Positions 7,916-17,290 are shown, numbered from the stretch's first letter. The stretch is 64,000 nt of DNA from Pantoea sp. A4 (GCF_000295955.2 NZ_ALXE01000068.1:57304-121303), one strand, 5' to 3'. The notes: generated by a model from the letters alone, not told the origin. Numbers and translations are program-made.

Positions 7916-8818
7916 TCAGGGCGCTGGACTGGCGACACGTGACTGGATCCAGTCGATAAAGCCCGTCACTTTCGCTGCGTGGCGCGCATTTTCAGGCACG
8001 GCGATGTAGTAAGCATTTTCAGGCGAAACCATACTGTGCGACCACGGGATAACTAACTTTCCTTCCCGCAACTCCTCTTCCACAAACATGCGCGGCACCA
8101 GCGCAACACCACAACCGACCTTCGCCGCCTGAATCGACATTAAAAAGGTTTCAAAACGGGGGCCGTGATAGCTGTGTTCGGTATGCAGGCCCTGCGCTTC
8201 ATACCAGTCATGCCAGGCTTCAGGCCGGGTAGCACTCTGCAATAACACCAGGTGCGTCAGCTCCAGAGAAGAATTTAAAGGATGAGGCGGTAAAATTGCC
8301 GGAGAACACACGGGCACCACTTCTTCATCCAGCAATTTAATACAGCAAGCTTTGGGCCAGTTTGCACGGCCATAATAAAAAGCGATGTCGATATTCTCTT
8401 CATCAAAATCAAAAATATCGATCCGACTCGAAATATTTAAATAAACATTGGGGTGTTTAAAACGGAAACCATTCAGGCGTGGCATAAGCCAGTGGACGCC
8501 AAAGGTGGGCAGCGCATTGACATTGAGCACCTCATTACGGCTACCGTAGGAGAGCATATAACGGGTCGACATTTCGACCTGCGTTAATACTTTTCTCACT
8601 TCTGTGAGATAGATCGAGCCCTCCTGCGTCATCTGTAATCTTTTTCGCACGCGTTGAAACAGGCTGGTCGCCAGAATAACTTCCAGTTGGCCAACCTGTT
8701 TACTCACCGCACTCTGGGTAATGTTTAACTCTTCCGCCGCTTTCGTGAAACTTAAATGTCGGGCAGAAGCTTCAAAACACTGCATTGAAATCAACGAGGG
8801 CATATAGCGACGATTCAT
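7916..8818 (-). CDS. GcvA-like LysR-family regulator of the pipecolate/lysine cluster
   Basis: A 300-residue LysR regulator of the GcvA type. The N terminus reads PSLISMQCFEASARHLSFTKAAEELNITQSAVSKQV, the HTH typical of that subgroup. The effector domain contains NVNALPTFGVHWLMPRL, where GcvA-like proteins have a similar block. The gene lies between hglS and amaB and is divergent from amaB (118-bp gap), so it probably controls the cluster in response to a lysine-derived metabolite. Regulation of both sides is inferred from position only. Confidence 0.82.
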   Translation of the reverse strand: MNRRYMPSLISMQCFEASARHLSFTKAAEELNITQSAVSKQVGQLEVILATSLFQRVRKRLQMTQEGSIYLTEVRKVLTQVEMSTRYMLSYGSRNEVLNVNALPTFGVHWLMPRLNGFRFKHPNVYLNISSRIDIFDFDEENIDIAFYYGRANWPKACCIKLLDEEVVPVCSPAILPPHPLNSSLELTHLVLLQSATRPEAWHDWYEAQGLHTEHSYHGPRFETFLMSIQAAKVGCGVALVPRMFVEEELREGKLVIPWSHSMVSPENAYYIAVPENARHAAKVTGFIDWIQSRVASPAP

Positions 8819-8935
8819 ATCACCTTCACAACTTTACGGAATGAATTAAATCAAAAATGTCGTTTGTTCCAACTTGCCAGCGCCGTCAATACTGGCTCAG
8901 GGAAAGTTTTTGTCAACTAAATAATAGGTGATGGA

Positions 8936-10429
8936 ATGATTAAGGATCTGATGCTGCGCCTCGGCGTTGAAGAAAATACCTGGCTGGGCGGGGATTATGC
9001 CGTCAATTCGCCAATTGATGGCAGTGTAATTGGCAGGATTAAATTTCATTCTGCCGAGGAAGTGGATCAACGCATTGCAAAAGCGCAAGACGCCTTTTTA
9101 CTCTGGCGTCAGATCCCGGCACCACGTCGTGGTGAACTGGTGCGACTCTATGCCGAACAGCTGCGCCGCCACAAGGAAGAACTGGGCGCATTAATCACCT
9201 GGGAGTGCGGAAAAATCTTGCAGGAAGGACTGGGTGAAGTACAGGAGATGATAGACATTTGCGATCTGGCGGTGGGCCAGTCGCGCCAGCTGTATGGCCT
9301 GACCATCGCCTCAGAGCGCCCAGGTCACCATATGCGCGAAAGCTGGCACCCGCTGGGGGTCATCGGCATTATTACCGCGTTTAACTTCCCGGTCGCACCG
9401 TGGGCGTGGAATGCTGCCCTGGCGCTGGTATGCGGCAACAGTCTGCTGTGGAAACCCTCGGAAAAAACGCCACTTTGCGCCTTAGCCGCGCAGGCACTGT
9501 TAGACAAAGCGATTGCGCAGTTTGGGCCAGAAGCCCCAGACGGGCTAAGCCAGGTCATTCTTGGAGCGCGCACGCAAGGCGAACAGCTCACTAATGACCG
9601 CCGCATCCCTTTGATCAGCGCCACGGGCAGCACGCGTATGGGGCTTGAGATTGGGCCGCAGGTTGCAGCACGCTTTGGTCGTAGCATCCTTGAGCTGGGC
9701 GGGAACAACGCGATGATCGTCTCTGAACAGGCCGATCTCGATATGGCATTACGCGCCATTGTTTTTTCTGCCGTCGGCACCAGCGGCCAGCGCTGCACCA
9801 GCCTGCGCCGTTTGATTGTACAGCGTTCGGTATTGGCAGATTTACTGCCACGCCTTAAGCAAGCTTACAGCAATGTCAGTATCGGAAATCCGCTCAATGG
9901 CTCGCTGCTCGGCCCACTGATTGATGCTGATGCCTGGGGCGCCATGCAGCAAGCCCTACAGCAGGCAAAAGCCGCCGGAGCCCGTATCTCCGGCGGCGAA
10001 CGCGTTTTAGAGAACAAATATAGCGCGGGTTATTACGTCTCCCCGGCGATTGTGGAAGTGGATCGCCAGCATGATTTTGTCCGTCGCGAGACATTCGCCC
10101 CCATCCTCTATGTGCTGCCTTATGACACGCTGGATGAGGCGATAGCGCTGAATAATGATGTGCCACAAGGGCTCTCCTCCTGCATCTTCACCACCGATGT
10201 CCGTGAAGCTGAACGCTTTATTTCGGCTACCGGCAGTGACTGTGGCATTGCCAATATTAATATCGGCCCCAGTGGGGCAGAAATTGGTGGGGCGTTTGGT
10301 GGCGAAAAAGAGACGGGCGGCGGGCGTGAATCCGGCTCGGATGTCTGGAAAAGCTATATGCGTCGCCAGACCAATACCGTCAACTATTCCCGAGAGTTAC
10401 CGCTAGCTCAGGGGATTAAATTTAACTAA
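8936..10429 (+). CDS. amaB: Piperideine-6-carboxylate / 2-aminoadipate semialdehyde dehydrogenase (ALDH7 family)
   Basis: A 497-residue aldehyde dehydrogenase of the ALDH7 (antiquitin) family, which oxidises 2-aminoadipate-6-semialdehyde (in equilibrium with piperideine-6-carboxylate) to 2-aminoadipate. Catalytic residues are visible: N150 in TAFNFP, E253 in LELGGNN and C287 in SGQRCTS. The N terminus (LMLRLGVEENTWLGGDY) and the C-terminal GGGRESGSDVWKSYMRR block match P. putida AmaB-type enzymes. An AGGTG lies 5 bases before ATG. An intrinsic terminator follows at 10441, before amaA, so the two genes may have separate promoters or rely on read-through. Confidence 0.87.
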   Translation: MIKDLMLRLGVEENTWLGGDYAVNSPIDGSVIGRIKFHSAEEVDQRIAKAQDAFLLWRQIPAPRRGELVRLYAEQLRRHKEELGALITWECGKILQEGLGEVQEMIDICDLAVGQSRQLYGLTIASERPGHHMRESWHPLGVIGIITAFNFPVAPWAWNAALALVCGNSLLWKPSEKTPLCALAAQALLDKAIAQFGPEAPDGLSQVILGARTQGEQLTNDRRIPLISATGSTRMGLEIGPQVAARFGRSILELGGNNAMIVSEQADLDMALRAIVFSAVGTSGQRCTSLRRLIVQRSVLADLLPRLKQAYSNVSIGNPLNGSLLGPLIDADAWGAMQQALQQAKAAGARISGGERVLENKYSAGYYVSPAIVEVDRQHDFVRRETFAPILYVLPYDTLDEAIALNNDVPQGLSSCIFTTDVREAERFISATGSDCGIANINIGPSGAEIGGAFGGEKETGGGRESGSDVWKSYMRRQTNTVNYSRELPLAQGIKFN

Positions 10430-10440
10430 ATCCAACGTGA

Positions 10441-10468
10441 AAGCTGCCGTCTCATCGGCAGCTTTTTC
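10441..10468 (+). terminator. Intrinsic terminator after amaB
   Basis: Perfect 9-bp stem AAGCTGCCG / CGGCAGCTT with a 6-base loop, followed by TTTT. It sits 11 bases after the amaB stop. Confidence 0.8.
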
Positions 10469-10570
10469 TATCACTATTTCCTATGGTAATGCTGCTTTTT
10501 TTCTTCGCTTTCCGGCCGCAAAAATAGATTAACCCATCATATTTAATGCAGTTCCTTCTCGGGAGTTTGT

Positions 10571-11851
10571 ATGGAACAGAGGTGTTTATGGGAAAGTACA
10601 TCGCCTGAATCAGCGCTGACCTTTCCGGTTTTATCTTCAAAGGTAGAAAGTGATGTCGTTGTGATTGGCGGGGGCATTACGGGCTTATCCACCGCCCTGC
10701 ACCTTGCTGAACGCAATATGTCGGTCACCCTACTGGAAGCAGGTGAGATTGCACAGGGTGGCTCCGGGCGTAATGTCGGTCTGGTTAACGCGGGAGCGTG
10801 GATCCCACCGGATGATATTCGCGAGGTGCTCGGCAACGAGAACGGCGAACGGGTAACCCGCATGATGGGCGAGGCACCAGCCCTGGTCTTTTCCCTGATC
10901 GACCGCCATGGTATCCGCTGTGATGCCACACGCAGTGGCACCTTACACCTTGCACACAACGCCACGGGGGTGAAAGATCTGACCCGCCGTTTTCAGCAGT
11001 TGAGCAGCCGTGGCGCGCCCGTTGAGTTGCTGAATCAGTTTCAGGCACAGCAACTGGTGGGCAGTGCCAGCGTCCCCGCTGCGCTGCTGGACAAACGGGC
11101 AGGTACGCTGAACCCCACCGCTTACACTCGTGGGCTGGCACGTGCAGCCGCCGCCGCGGGTGCACGTATTTTCACGCAAAGTGGAGTCACTGGCTTGAGC
11201 CGCAACGGGTCTGGCTGGCGAGTACAGACAGCCCGTGGCGAGGTTAAAGCCGACCGCGTAGTTTTAGCGACCAATGCCTATACCGAGGATGACTGGAACT
11301 GTATTAAAGCCCACTTTTTTAAAGCCTACTATTTTCAGGTGGCGTCAGAACCCCTTAGCCAGAGCGATGCGCAGATCATTTTCCCTGAACGCCAGGGCTC
11401 CTGGGACACCAAAACGGTGCTGAGCAGTATTCGTAAGGATGTGCATGATCGGTTACTGTTCGGCACGATGGGCTCCGCTTCCCGTAAACCGCTCGCCTGG
11501 ATTCGCGGCTGGGTCAATAGCCAACTGCGCTTCTACTTTCCATTCCTGCGTAACGTGAAGTGGGAATGCAACTGGACCGGCACCATTGGCTTTACCCCAA
11601 CCCACACCTTTCGTATTTTTGAGCCCCTGCCGGGCATGTTAGCGGTGAGTGGTTACAATGGCCGGGGTGTCACCACGGGAACGGCGGTGGGGAAAGGTTT
11701 TGCACACTATCTGGCTACCGGCAGTGAAGATTGCCTGCCGCTGCCGCTGTTGCAGTATTCGCCGGTAAGTAATACGACGTTACGCTCGGCGGTGTTTGAA
11801 AATGGTTTTACCCTGTATCACTCGGGGCAGATTTTGCGGGTATTTGCCTGA
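10571..11851 (+). CDS. amaA: L-pipecolate oxidase (FAD-dependent amine oxidase family)
   Basis: A 426-residue FAD oxidoreductase of the DAO family. The dinucleotide-binding motif VVVIGGGITGLS is at residues 30-40 and the second FAD signature GGSGRNVGLVNAG at 63-75. The length and the neighbouring amaB match P. putida AmaA, which oxidises L-pipecolate to piperideine-6-carboxylate, the AmaB substrate. A GGGAG lies 5 bases before the ATG. The C-terminal GYNGRGVTTGTAVGK region binds FAD in this family. A related sarcosine or gamma-glutamylputrescine oxidase activity is the alternative; the context favours pipecolate. Confidence 0.82.
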   Translation: MEQRCLWESTSPESALTFPVLSSKVESDVVVIGGGITGLSTALHLAERNMSVTLLEAGEIAQGGSGRNVGLVNAGAWIPPDDIREVLGNENGERVTRMMGEAPALVFSLIDRHGIRCDATRSGTLHLAHNATGVKDLTRRFQQLSSRGAPVELLNQFQAQQLVGSASVPAALLDKRAGTLNPTAYTRGLARAAAAAGARIFTQSGVTGLSRNGSGWRVQTARGEVKADRVVLATNAYTEDDWNCIKAHFFKAYYFQVASEPLSQSDAQIIFPERQGSWDTKTVLSSIRKDVHDRLLFGTMGSASRKPLAWIRGWVNSQLRFYFPFLRNVKWECNWTGTIGFTPTHTFRIFEPLPGMLAVSGYNGRGVTTGTAVGKGFAHYLATGSEDCLPLPLLQYSPVSNTTLRSAVFENGFTLYHSGQILRVFA

Positions 11852-11863
11852 TCATTGTTATGT

Positions 11864-11888
11864 CCGTGCGGCGGTAAACACCGCACGG
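11864..11888. terminator. Hairpin between convergent amaA and the permease
   Basis: An 8-bp stem CCGTGCGG / CCGCACGG with a 9-base loop lies in the 45-bp gap between the two stops. There is no strong T-run on either side, so it could serve both strands weakly. Confidence 0.5.
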
Positions 11889-11896
11889 GCAACAGT

Positions 11897-13321
11897 TTAT
11901 TTCGTTGTCTGATACGCCGGTTTACGAAGATGACTCTGCGCAGTCCCCACCAGATCAGCCTTGCGTCCACGGGTGGTATACAGCCCACATCCCAGCATAA
12001 TTAGCGTGACTGCGGCCGTCATTAGCGTCTCATAACGATACTGCTCAGACACGAACATATAGCCCAATACCGCCACAATCACCGCAATCGTTGCCAGCGT
12101 CAGCCACGGGAACAGCCACATGCGGAACTCCGGCTCAATGCCCTGCCGCTGTAAGGCGAAACGCATACGCAGCTGGGAAATCGCCACCACCAGATAAACG
12201 ATCAGCGCGATTGCGCCCGTGGTAGAGAGCAGGAAGTCGAACACTTTGCCAGGGAACGCGTAGTTGGCGAAGCAACCGACAAATCCGGCCAGCGTAGAGC
12301 TCAGCACAGCAATGCGTGGAACGTTTCCTTTAGAGACACGGCACATTCTGGCTGGCGCATCACCACGCGTTCCAAGGGAGTAAAGCATACGTGAAGCCGT
12401 ATAAAGTCCCGAGTTCATGCAGCTACAGACCGCGACAAAGACCACGATATCCACCATCAATTTCGCGCCCGGAATATTCAGCTGAGAGAGCGCATACTGG
12501 AAGGTGCCCTGTGTCTTCAGGCCCGCGTCATTCCAGCCTACCAGTGAGACAACGAGGAAAATCGAGAGGATATAGAACAACGCGATACGGTAGACCACCA
12601 GACCATTGGAACGCCGAATCTGCTCTGCTGGATTATCTGACTCCGCTGCGGCAATAGTGACAATCTCCGCGCCAAAGAAGGAGAAAATGGTAATCAACAC
12701 ACCGGAGAGGACTGCACCGAAGCCATGTGGCATAAAGCCGCCATGATCCCACAGGCGTGAAACACCACTGATATTGGAAGTGGGTAAATGGCCAGTTATC
12801 GCCACAATACCAATCACAATAAAGGCAATAATTGCCGCAACTTTTACAATAGAGAACCAGAACTCAAATTCACCAAAGTTTTTCACATTAAACAAATTGG
12901 TGATGGTTAACAGCACCATAATGGCAACGGTAAATAGCCATGCTGGAATTTCAGGCACGGCGGCATTCAGGATATTAGCGCCCGCAATAGCTTCCACTGG
13001 AATAATAAGTACCCAGAACCACCAATATAGCCAGCCGATGGTAAATCCTGCCCAGGGACCAATCGCTTTGGTCGCATAAGTTGAAAATGATCCCGAGTCC
13101 GGGTGTAATACCGCCATCTCACCCAGCATTCGCATTATCACTAATACCATTAATCCGGTAATTGCATAAGAAATGAGTATGGCTGGCCCCGCCATCGCAA
13201 TGGCACTGGAAGAACCAACAAACAGCCCTGCACCGATAATTCCTGCAATAGAAATCATAGCCACTTGCCTGCTGGACAAACCATTCCCGAGGGATGAAGC
13301 ATTATTATCTGTCTGATTCAT
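11897..13321 (-). CDS. Amino acid permease, GabP-like (APC superfamily, AAT family)
   Basis: A 474-residue transporter with about 12 membrane segments. ISIAGIIGAGLFVGSSSAIA near the N terminus, GSFSTYATKAIGPWAGFTIGW and FSFFGAEIVTIAAAESDNP are hallmarks of GabP-type permeases, which import GABA and related omega-amino acids. The start chosen has AGGA 6 bases upstream and begins MNQTDNN; the longer frame starts 15 codons earlier. It ends 45 bp from amaA. Since lysine breakdown gives 5-aminovalerate and pipecolate, the substrate may be a lysine derivative rather than GABA. That is inference from position. Confidence 0.8.
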   Translation of the reverse strand: MNQTDNNASSLGNGLSSRQVAMISIAGIIGAGLFVGSSSAIAMAGPAILISYAITGLMVLVIMRMLGEMAVLHPDSGSFSTYATKAIGPWAGFTIGWLYWWFWVLIIPVEAIAGANILNAAVPEIPAWLFTVAIMVLLTITNLFNVKNFGEFEFWFSIVKVAAIIAFIVIGIVAITGHLPTSNISGVSRLWDHGGFMPHGFGAVLSGVLITIFSFFGAEIVTIAAAESDNPAEQIRRSNGLVVYRIALFYILSIFLVVSLVGWNDAGLKTQGTFQYALSQLNIPGAKLMVDIVVFVAVCSCMNSGLYTASRMLYSLGTRGDAPARMCRVSKGNVPRIAVLSSTLAGFVGCFANYAFPGKVFDFLLSTTGAIALIVYLVVAISQLRMRFALQRQGIEPEFRMWLFPWLTLATIAVIVAVLGYMFVSEQYRYETLMTAAVTLIMLGCGLYTTRGRKADLVGTAQSHLRKPAYQTTK

Positions 13322-13713
13322 AGGAGTTCCTGCGTGGTTGTGATGATGTCTGGCTTTCTCTGGCAATACAGGTAACAGGTGAGAGTAATAATTATCGCCA
13401 TAATGTCGGAGAGAAAGAAATCATCAAGTTGGTTTGCAATAATATTTTCTTATCTTCCTGATAATTATTTATATTTATCCTTGAGCGTTATTGAGTATCT
13501 GTAAGAGTAAATAAACTTCCAAACGACAATTGGGAATGAGTTGATTCTTTTTTTTCCTGACTTTTTACTGTTCTCCAGGGGAGATTATTTCCCTGTCCGG
13601 TTGTCAAACCGGCCACAATCCTTTCATCAACACTGTGTACCCGTTCACACCCCTGGCGTTTCCTCTGGGTCAAATGAGTGATACATTCGCACCCCTTAGA
13701 CCGAGGAGATCGT
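13322..13713. other. Divergent intergenic region, permease and dcm
   Basis: This 392-bp stretch holds no credible gene. It is AT-rich on the permease side (promoter-like). Nearer dcm it has a hairpin CCGGTT-GTCA-AACCGG (13597-13612) and an AGGG...CCCT repeat (13577-13594). No known regulator site was recognised. Confidence 0.5.
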
Positions 13714-15132
13714 ATGACGGATTTTGCCACCCTGGCGCAGTCACTGCAGGCACAAGCAGAAAGTGAAAAACAACAACGACAAACCGCAGATAAACACCTG
13801 ATTGAGCAAGTGGTTGCTATTTATGGTCAAAAAGCCGTGGCAGAACTGCTGCGTCAGGTGGATGAACGCGAATGGAGCAGAGAGTCGCTTAACCGCTGGA
13901 TTAACGGCAAATGTGCCACCAAAGCGCTGACCTCATCTGAAGTGCGTCTGTTAGAGCAGATGCTGCCACAGCCCCCTGCACATCACCCTGATTATGCTTT
14001 CCGTTTTATCGACCTGTTCGCCGGGATCGGCGGTATTCGCCGTGGCTTTGATGCCATTGGCGGCCAATGTGTCTTCACCAGCGAGTGGAATAAAGAGGCG
14101 GTGCGCACCTATAAAGCTAACTGGTATCACGACCCGGAACATCACCAGTTCAACACCGATATCCGCCAGGTGACGCTTAGCGACCAGACGGACGTGAGTG
14201 AACAGCAGGCCTATCAACACATCAATAGTCAGATTCCCGATCACGATGTATTGCTGGCGGGCTTCCCGTGCCAGCCCTTTAGCCTGGCGGGTGTGAGTAA
14301 AAAAAATGCGCTGGGGCGCGCACATGGTTTTGAGTGTGAAGCCCAGGGCACACTGTTCTTTGACGTTGCCCGTATCATTACCGCTAAGCGTCCGGCCATT
14401 TTTGTGCTGGAGAACGTGAAGAACCTCAAGAGCCACGACAAAGGCAACACCTTCCGCATCATCATGGAAACCCTCGACGAGCTGGGTTACGAAGTGGCCG
14501 ACGCCGACGCCGGTAAAGACGATCCGCGCATTGTTGATGGCCGTCATTTCCTGCCACAGCACCGTGAGCGTATCGTGCTGGTCGGTTTCCGTCGTGACCT
14601 GAATCTGCATCAGGGCTTTAGCCTGCGCGATGTCCAGCAGCATTATCCTGCCCAGCGCCCGGCTTTTGGCGACCTGCTGGATGCAGAAGTCGATCCCCGC
14701 TATATCCTGAGCGAAAAGCTGTGGGACTATCTCTACCGTTATGCGAAAAAACATGCAGCGCGCGGTAATGGCTTCGGTTTCGGTCTGGTGAACCCGCAGG
14801 ATGCCAACACGGTGACACGCACCCTGTCGGCACGTTACCACAAAGATGGTTCGGAAATTCTGGTCGATCGCGGCTGGGATCGTGCTGTAGGGGAAGAGAA
14901 CTTCCAGGATGCAGCCAATCAGCTGAACCGTCCGCGCCGCCTGACGCCGCGCGAATGTGCACGACTGATGGGCTTTGAACAACCTGGCGAGAAACAGTTC
15001 CGCATTCCGGTATCAGATACGCAGGCCTATCGCCAGTTTGGTAATTCGGTGGTGGTTCCGGTGTTTGCTGCTGTCGCCCGCTTACTCCAACCGCGCATTT
15101 TACAGGCCGTTGCGGCGCGGAAAAAAAGCTAA
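13714..15132 (+). CDS. dcm: DNA (cytosine-5) methyltransferase Dcm
   Basis: A 472-residue C5-cytosine methyltransferase, the same length as E. coli Dcm, which methylates the inner cytosine of CCWGG. Motif I (FIDLFAGIGGIRRGF, 98-112), motif IV with the catalytic cysteine (GFPCQPFSLAG, C186), motif VI (ENVKNL, 233-238), the QHRERI block and the final RQFGNSVVVPV motif X are all intact. A GAGGAG lies 5 bases before the ATG; the longer frame starts 12 codons earlier. In E. coli dcm overlaps vsr, the G:T mismatch endonuclease gene. No vsr follows here. Confidence 0.93.
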   Translation: MTDFATLAQSLQAQAESEKQQRQTADKHLIEQVVAIYGQKAVAELLRQVDEREWSRESLNRWINGKCATKALTSSEVRLLEQMLPQPPAHHPDYAFRFIDLFAGIGGIRRGFDAIGGQCVFTSEWNKEAVRTYKANWYHDPEHHQFNTDIRQVTLSDQTDVSEQQAYQHINSQIPDHDVLLAGFPCQPFSLAGVSKKNALGRAHGFECEAQGTLFFDVARIITAKRPAIFVLENVKNLKSHDKGNTFRIIMETLDELGYEVADADAGKDDPRIVDGRHFLPQHRERIVLVGFRRDLNLHQGFSLRDVQQHYPAQRPAFGDLLDAEVDPRYILSEKLWDYLYRYAKKHAARGNGFGFGLVNPQDANTVTRTLSARYHKDGSEILVDRGWDRAVGEENFQDAANQLNRPRRLTPRECARLMGFEQPGEKQFRIPVSDTQAYRQFGNSVVVPVFAAVARLLQPRILQAVAARKKS

Positions 15133-15231
15133 TCTGAGCCGCGCATAATCAGTGCTGTAATCGGCATTTAATGCGATCGCGCTGCCACGACATAATTCAT
15201 GCAACCACGGTTCCTACCCGGAGAATGAACT

Positions 15232-16266
15232 ATGTCTGGCAGTGCGCAATCCCCTGTGGCGATCTCCCATATCGCCTTTCTTACCCCTGGAAACTACCCC
15301 GATCATCACCCACTGAGCGGCCTGGAAGAGACGTTGCAGCTTTTTACCTATGGTGAAGAGCTAGGCTACAACGGAGCATGGGTGCGCCAGCGCCATCTTG
15401 AACATGGCGTCTCTTCTGCCAGCACTTTTCTTGCGGCGGCCACCCAGCGCACCCGCAAAATTGAGCTGGGCACCGCCGTGATCCAGATGGGTCTGGAGAG
15501 TCCCTTCCGCCTGGCAGAAGATTTGCTGACGGTGGATGTGCTCTCGTCCGGCCGACTCAACGTGGGCCTGAGCGCCGGGAAACCTAATCATGTGGAGCTG
15601 GTGGGCCATTCCGTCTTCCACGGCGAGTGGGAACAGCAGGATTTCTCTTACGATCGCGTGCTGGCACTGCGTGAAAACCTCAGCGGTCGCTACTTCGGGG
15701 ATGAGGAGACCTATATTGTCTCTCCCGGCAATCGCCAGCGCCCGCGCGTGCAGCCCCCTTCACCGGATCTCGCTAACCGCCTGTGGTACGGCGGCGGCTC
15801 GTTGCGCTCGGTGCAATGGGCGGCGGAAAACCAGTTCAACCTGCTGATTGGCAACCTGACCTCCGGGGAAGATACCGATGACTATTATCAGGCTCAATTG
15901 ACACAGCTAGCGCATTTTCAGGCGCATCTGCCTGCGGGAACGACGCGTAAGCCGCGCATTGCCGCAGGCCGCGTGATTATCCCGACCGACAGCGCCTCTG
16001 CGACCACCCGCCAGCGCTACCGGGATTTTGCCGCCAGCCGTTATGAACGCACGCTGACACCACAAGGGCCAAGACGCACCCTGTTCTCGCGCGATATTGT
16101 CGGCAGTAGTGAAGAGATACTGGCACGCCTGCTGCAAGATCCCGTTCTGCGTCAGGTTGATGAACTCCGGCTGGAACTGCCTTATGAATTTACCGTCAGT
16201 GAGTATCGCCAGATCCTCACTGATTTTATTACCCGCATTGCACCGGGCTTAGGCTGGAAGCCTTAA
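15232..16266 (+). CDS. Luciferase-like (LLM) flavin-dependent monooxygenase
   Basis: A 344-residue bacterial luciferase-like protein with a TIM-barrel. YGEELGYNGAWVRQRHL, IELGTAVIQMGLESPFRLAEDLLTVDVLSSGRLNVGLSAG-type segments (about 45-120) are the family core that binds reduced FMN or F420; in enterobacteria FMN is expected. The substrate is not predictable. ATG at 15232 is preceded by GGAG about 7 bases upstream. It stands between dcm and a pirin gene, closed by a strong terminator at 16277, so it is probably a single-gene transcript. Confidence 0.78.
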   Translation: MSGSAQSPVAISHIAFLTPGNYPDHHPLSGLEETLQLFTYGEELGYNGAWVRQRHLEHGVSSASTFLAAATQRTRKIELGTAVIQMGLESPFRLAEDLLTVDVLSSGRLNVGLSAGKPNHVELVGHSVFHGEWEQQDFSYDRVLALRENLSGRYFGDEETYIVSPGNRQRPRVQPPSPDLANRLWYGGGSLRSVQWAAENQFNLLIGNLTSGEDTDDYYQAQLTQLAHFQAHLPAGTTRKPRIAAGRVIIPTDSASATTRQRYRDFAASRYERTLTPQGPRRTLFSRDIVGSSEEILARLLQDPVLRQVDELRLELPYEFTVSEYRQILTDFITRIAPGLGWKP

Positions 16267-16276
16267 ACCTGCCCTG

Positions 16277-16304
16277 AACACCACTCCGTTGAGTGGTGTT
16301 TTCC
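16277..16304 (+). terminator. Intrinsic terminator after the LLM oxidoreductase
   Basis: Perfect 10-bp stem AACACCACTC / GAGTGGTGTT with a CGTT tetraloop and a short T-rich tail, 11 bases after the stop. Confidence 0.75.
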
Positions 16305-16446
16305 TTCCCGATACCGTCAGCCAGATAGTCAACTAAATCGTGACAGTGATTGCCATTGCAGCCGATTGTTGAACAAATTCGTTTACGTATAATTCATCAC
16401 ATCGGAAGCGCAAACGCCTTCCCCCCTACTAACCCAGGAGCACATC

Positions 16447-17172
16447 ATGATCGAGCAAAGATTGTCAGAACAACGCGGTGTTGGTGATCACGGCTGGCTG
16501 AATTCACGCCATACCTTCTCTTTCGCCAGCTACTGGGACCCAGAGCAGGTTGGCTTCTCTGACCTGTTGGTGATTAACGACGACCGTGTCGCGCCTTCAC
16601 GTGGTTTTGGTGCTCACCCGCACCGCAACATGGAGATCATCTCCTATGTGCTGGAAGGTGCGTTAGAGCATAAAGACTCAATGGGCACCGGATCGGTCAT
16701 CGTCCCTGGCGATGTTCAGCTCATGAGCGCAGGTTCTGGTGTCACACACAGCGAATTTAACCACTCCAAACAGGATGGAGTGCACTTCCTGCAGATCTGG
16801 ATTGTGCCGGAAGAGAACAATACGCCACCGCGCTACCAGCAAATCTCCGTGCCTGCGGCAGAAAAACAGGGCCATCTGCGTCTGATTATCTCGCCGGAAG
16901 CGCAAGAAGGATCGCTGAGCGTGCGTCAGGACATCCGCATCTACAGCGGACTGTTCGACGGTGATGAGCAGCAGACTTTCGCGCTGGATGCTGACCGCTA
17001 TGCTTACATTCATGTGGCCCGTGGCAGCATCAAAGTGAACGGTATTGAATTTAAAGCCGGTGATGGCGCACGCGTTCGTAACGAAAGCAGCCTGACCTTT
17101 AGCGAAGGCGAACAGGCCGAAGTCTTGCTGTTTGACCTGCGTCCGGTTGAAGTGAACCATCCAACCCGTTAA
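16447..17172 (+). CDS. Pirin-family protein (YhhW-like quercetinase family)
   Basis: A 241-residue bicupin. The N-terminal cupin holds the metal ligands in GFGAHPHRNMEIISYVLEG (two histidines) and GSGVTHSEFN (His, Glu), the pattern of E. coli YhhW, which shows quercetin 2,3-dioxygenase activity. The starting motif HGWLNSRHTFSFASYWDPE is a pirin hallmark. A CAGGAG lies before the ATG. The gene has its own strong terminator at 17187. The natural substrate is unknown. Confidence 0.87.
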   Translation: MIEQRLSEQRGVGDHGWLNSRHTFSFASYWDPEQVGFSDLLVINDDRVAPSRGFGAHPHRNMEIISYVLEGALEHKDSMGTGSVIVPGDVQLMSAGSGVTHSEFNHSKQDGVHFLQIWIVPEENNTPPRYQQISVPAAEKQGHLRLIISPEAQEGSLSVRQDIRIYSGLFDGDEQQTFALDADRYAYIHVARGSIKVNGIEFKAGDGARVRNESSLTFSEGEQAEVLLFDLRPVEVNHPTR

Positions 17173-17186
17173 TCATCCCTCTCTAT

Positions 17187-17211
17187 CGGCCACTGTTAAG
17201 TGGCCGTTTTT
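17187..17211 (+). terminator. Intrinsic terminator after the pirin gene
   Basis: Perfect 8-bp GC-rich stem CGGCCACT / AGTGGCCG with a GTTA loop, followed by TTTTT. Confidence 0.88.
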
Positions 17212-17290
17212 AATGAACTTTTTCTATTTTCAGTACACCCATCTCATTGCCTGACTTCCAGGCGGCTTCCCTTTTCCTAAGGAGTTTCAG

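Noticed and set aside
13951..14982. 343-codon open frame on the minus strand opposite dcm
   Set aside because: It is fully inside a well-conserved gene on the other strand, has no ribosome binding site or recognisable domain, and its composition (His, Gln, Thr rich) is that of an antisense shadow.
15133..15231. Remnant of vsr after dcm
   Set aside because: No frame in the 99-bp gap resembles Vsr.
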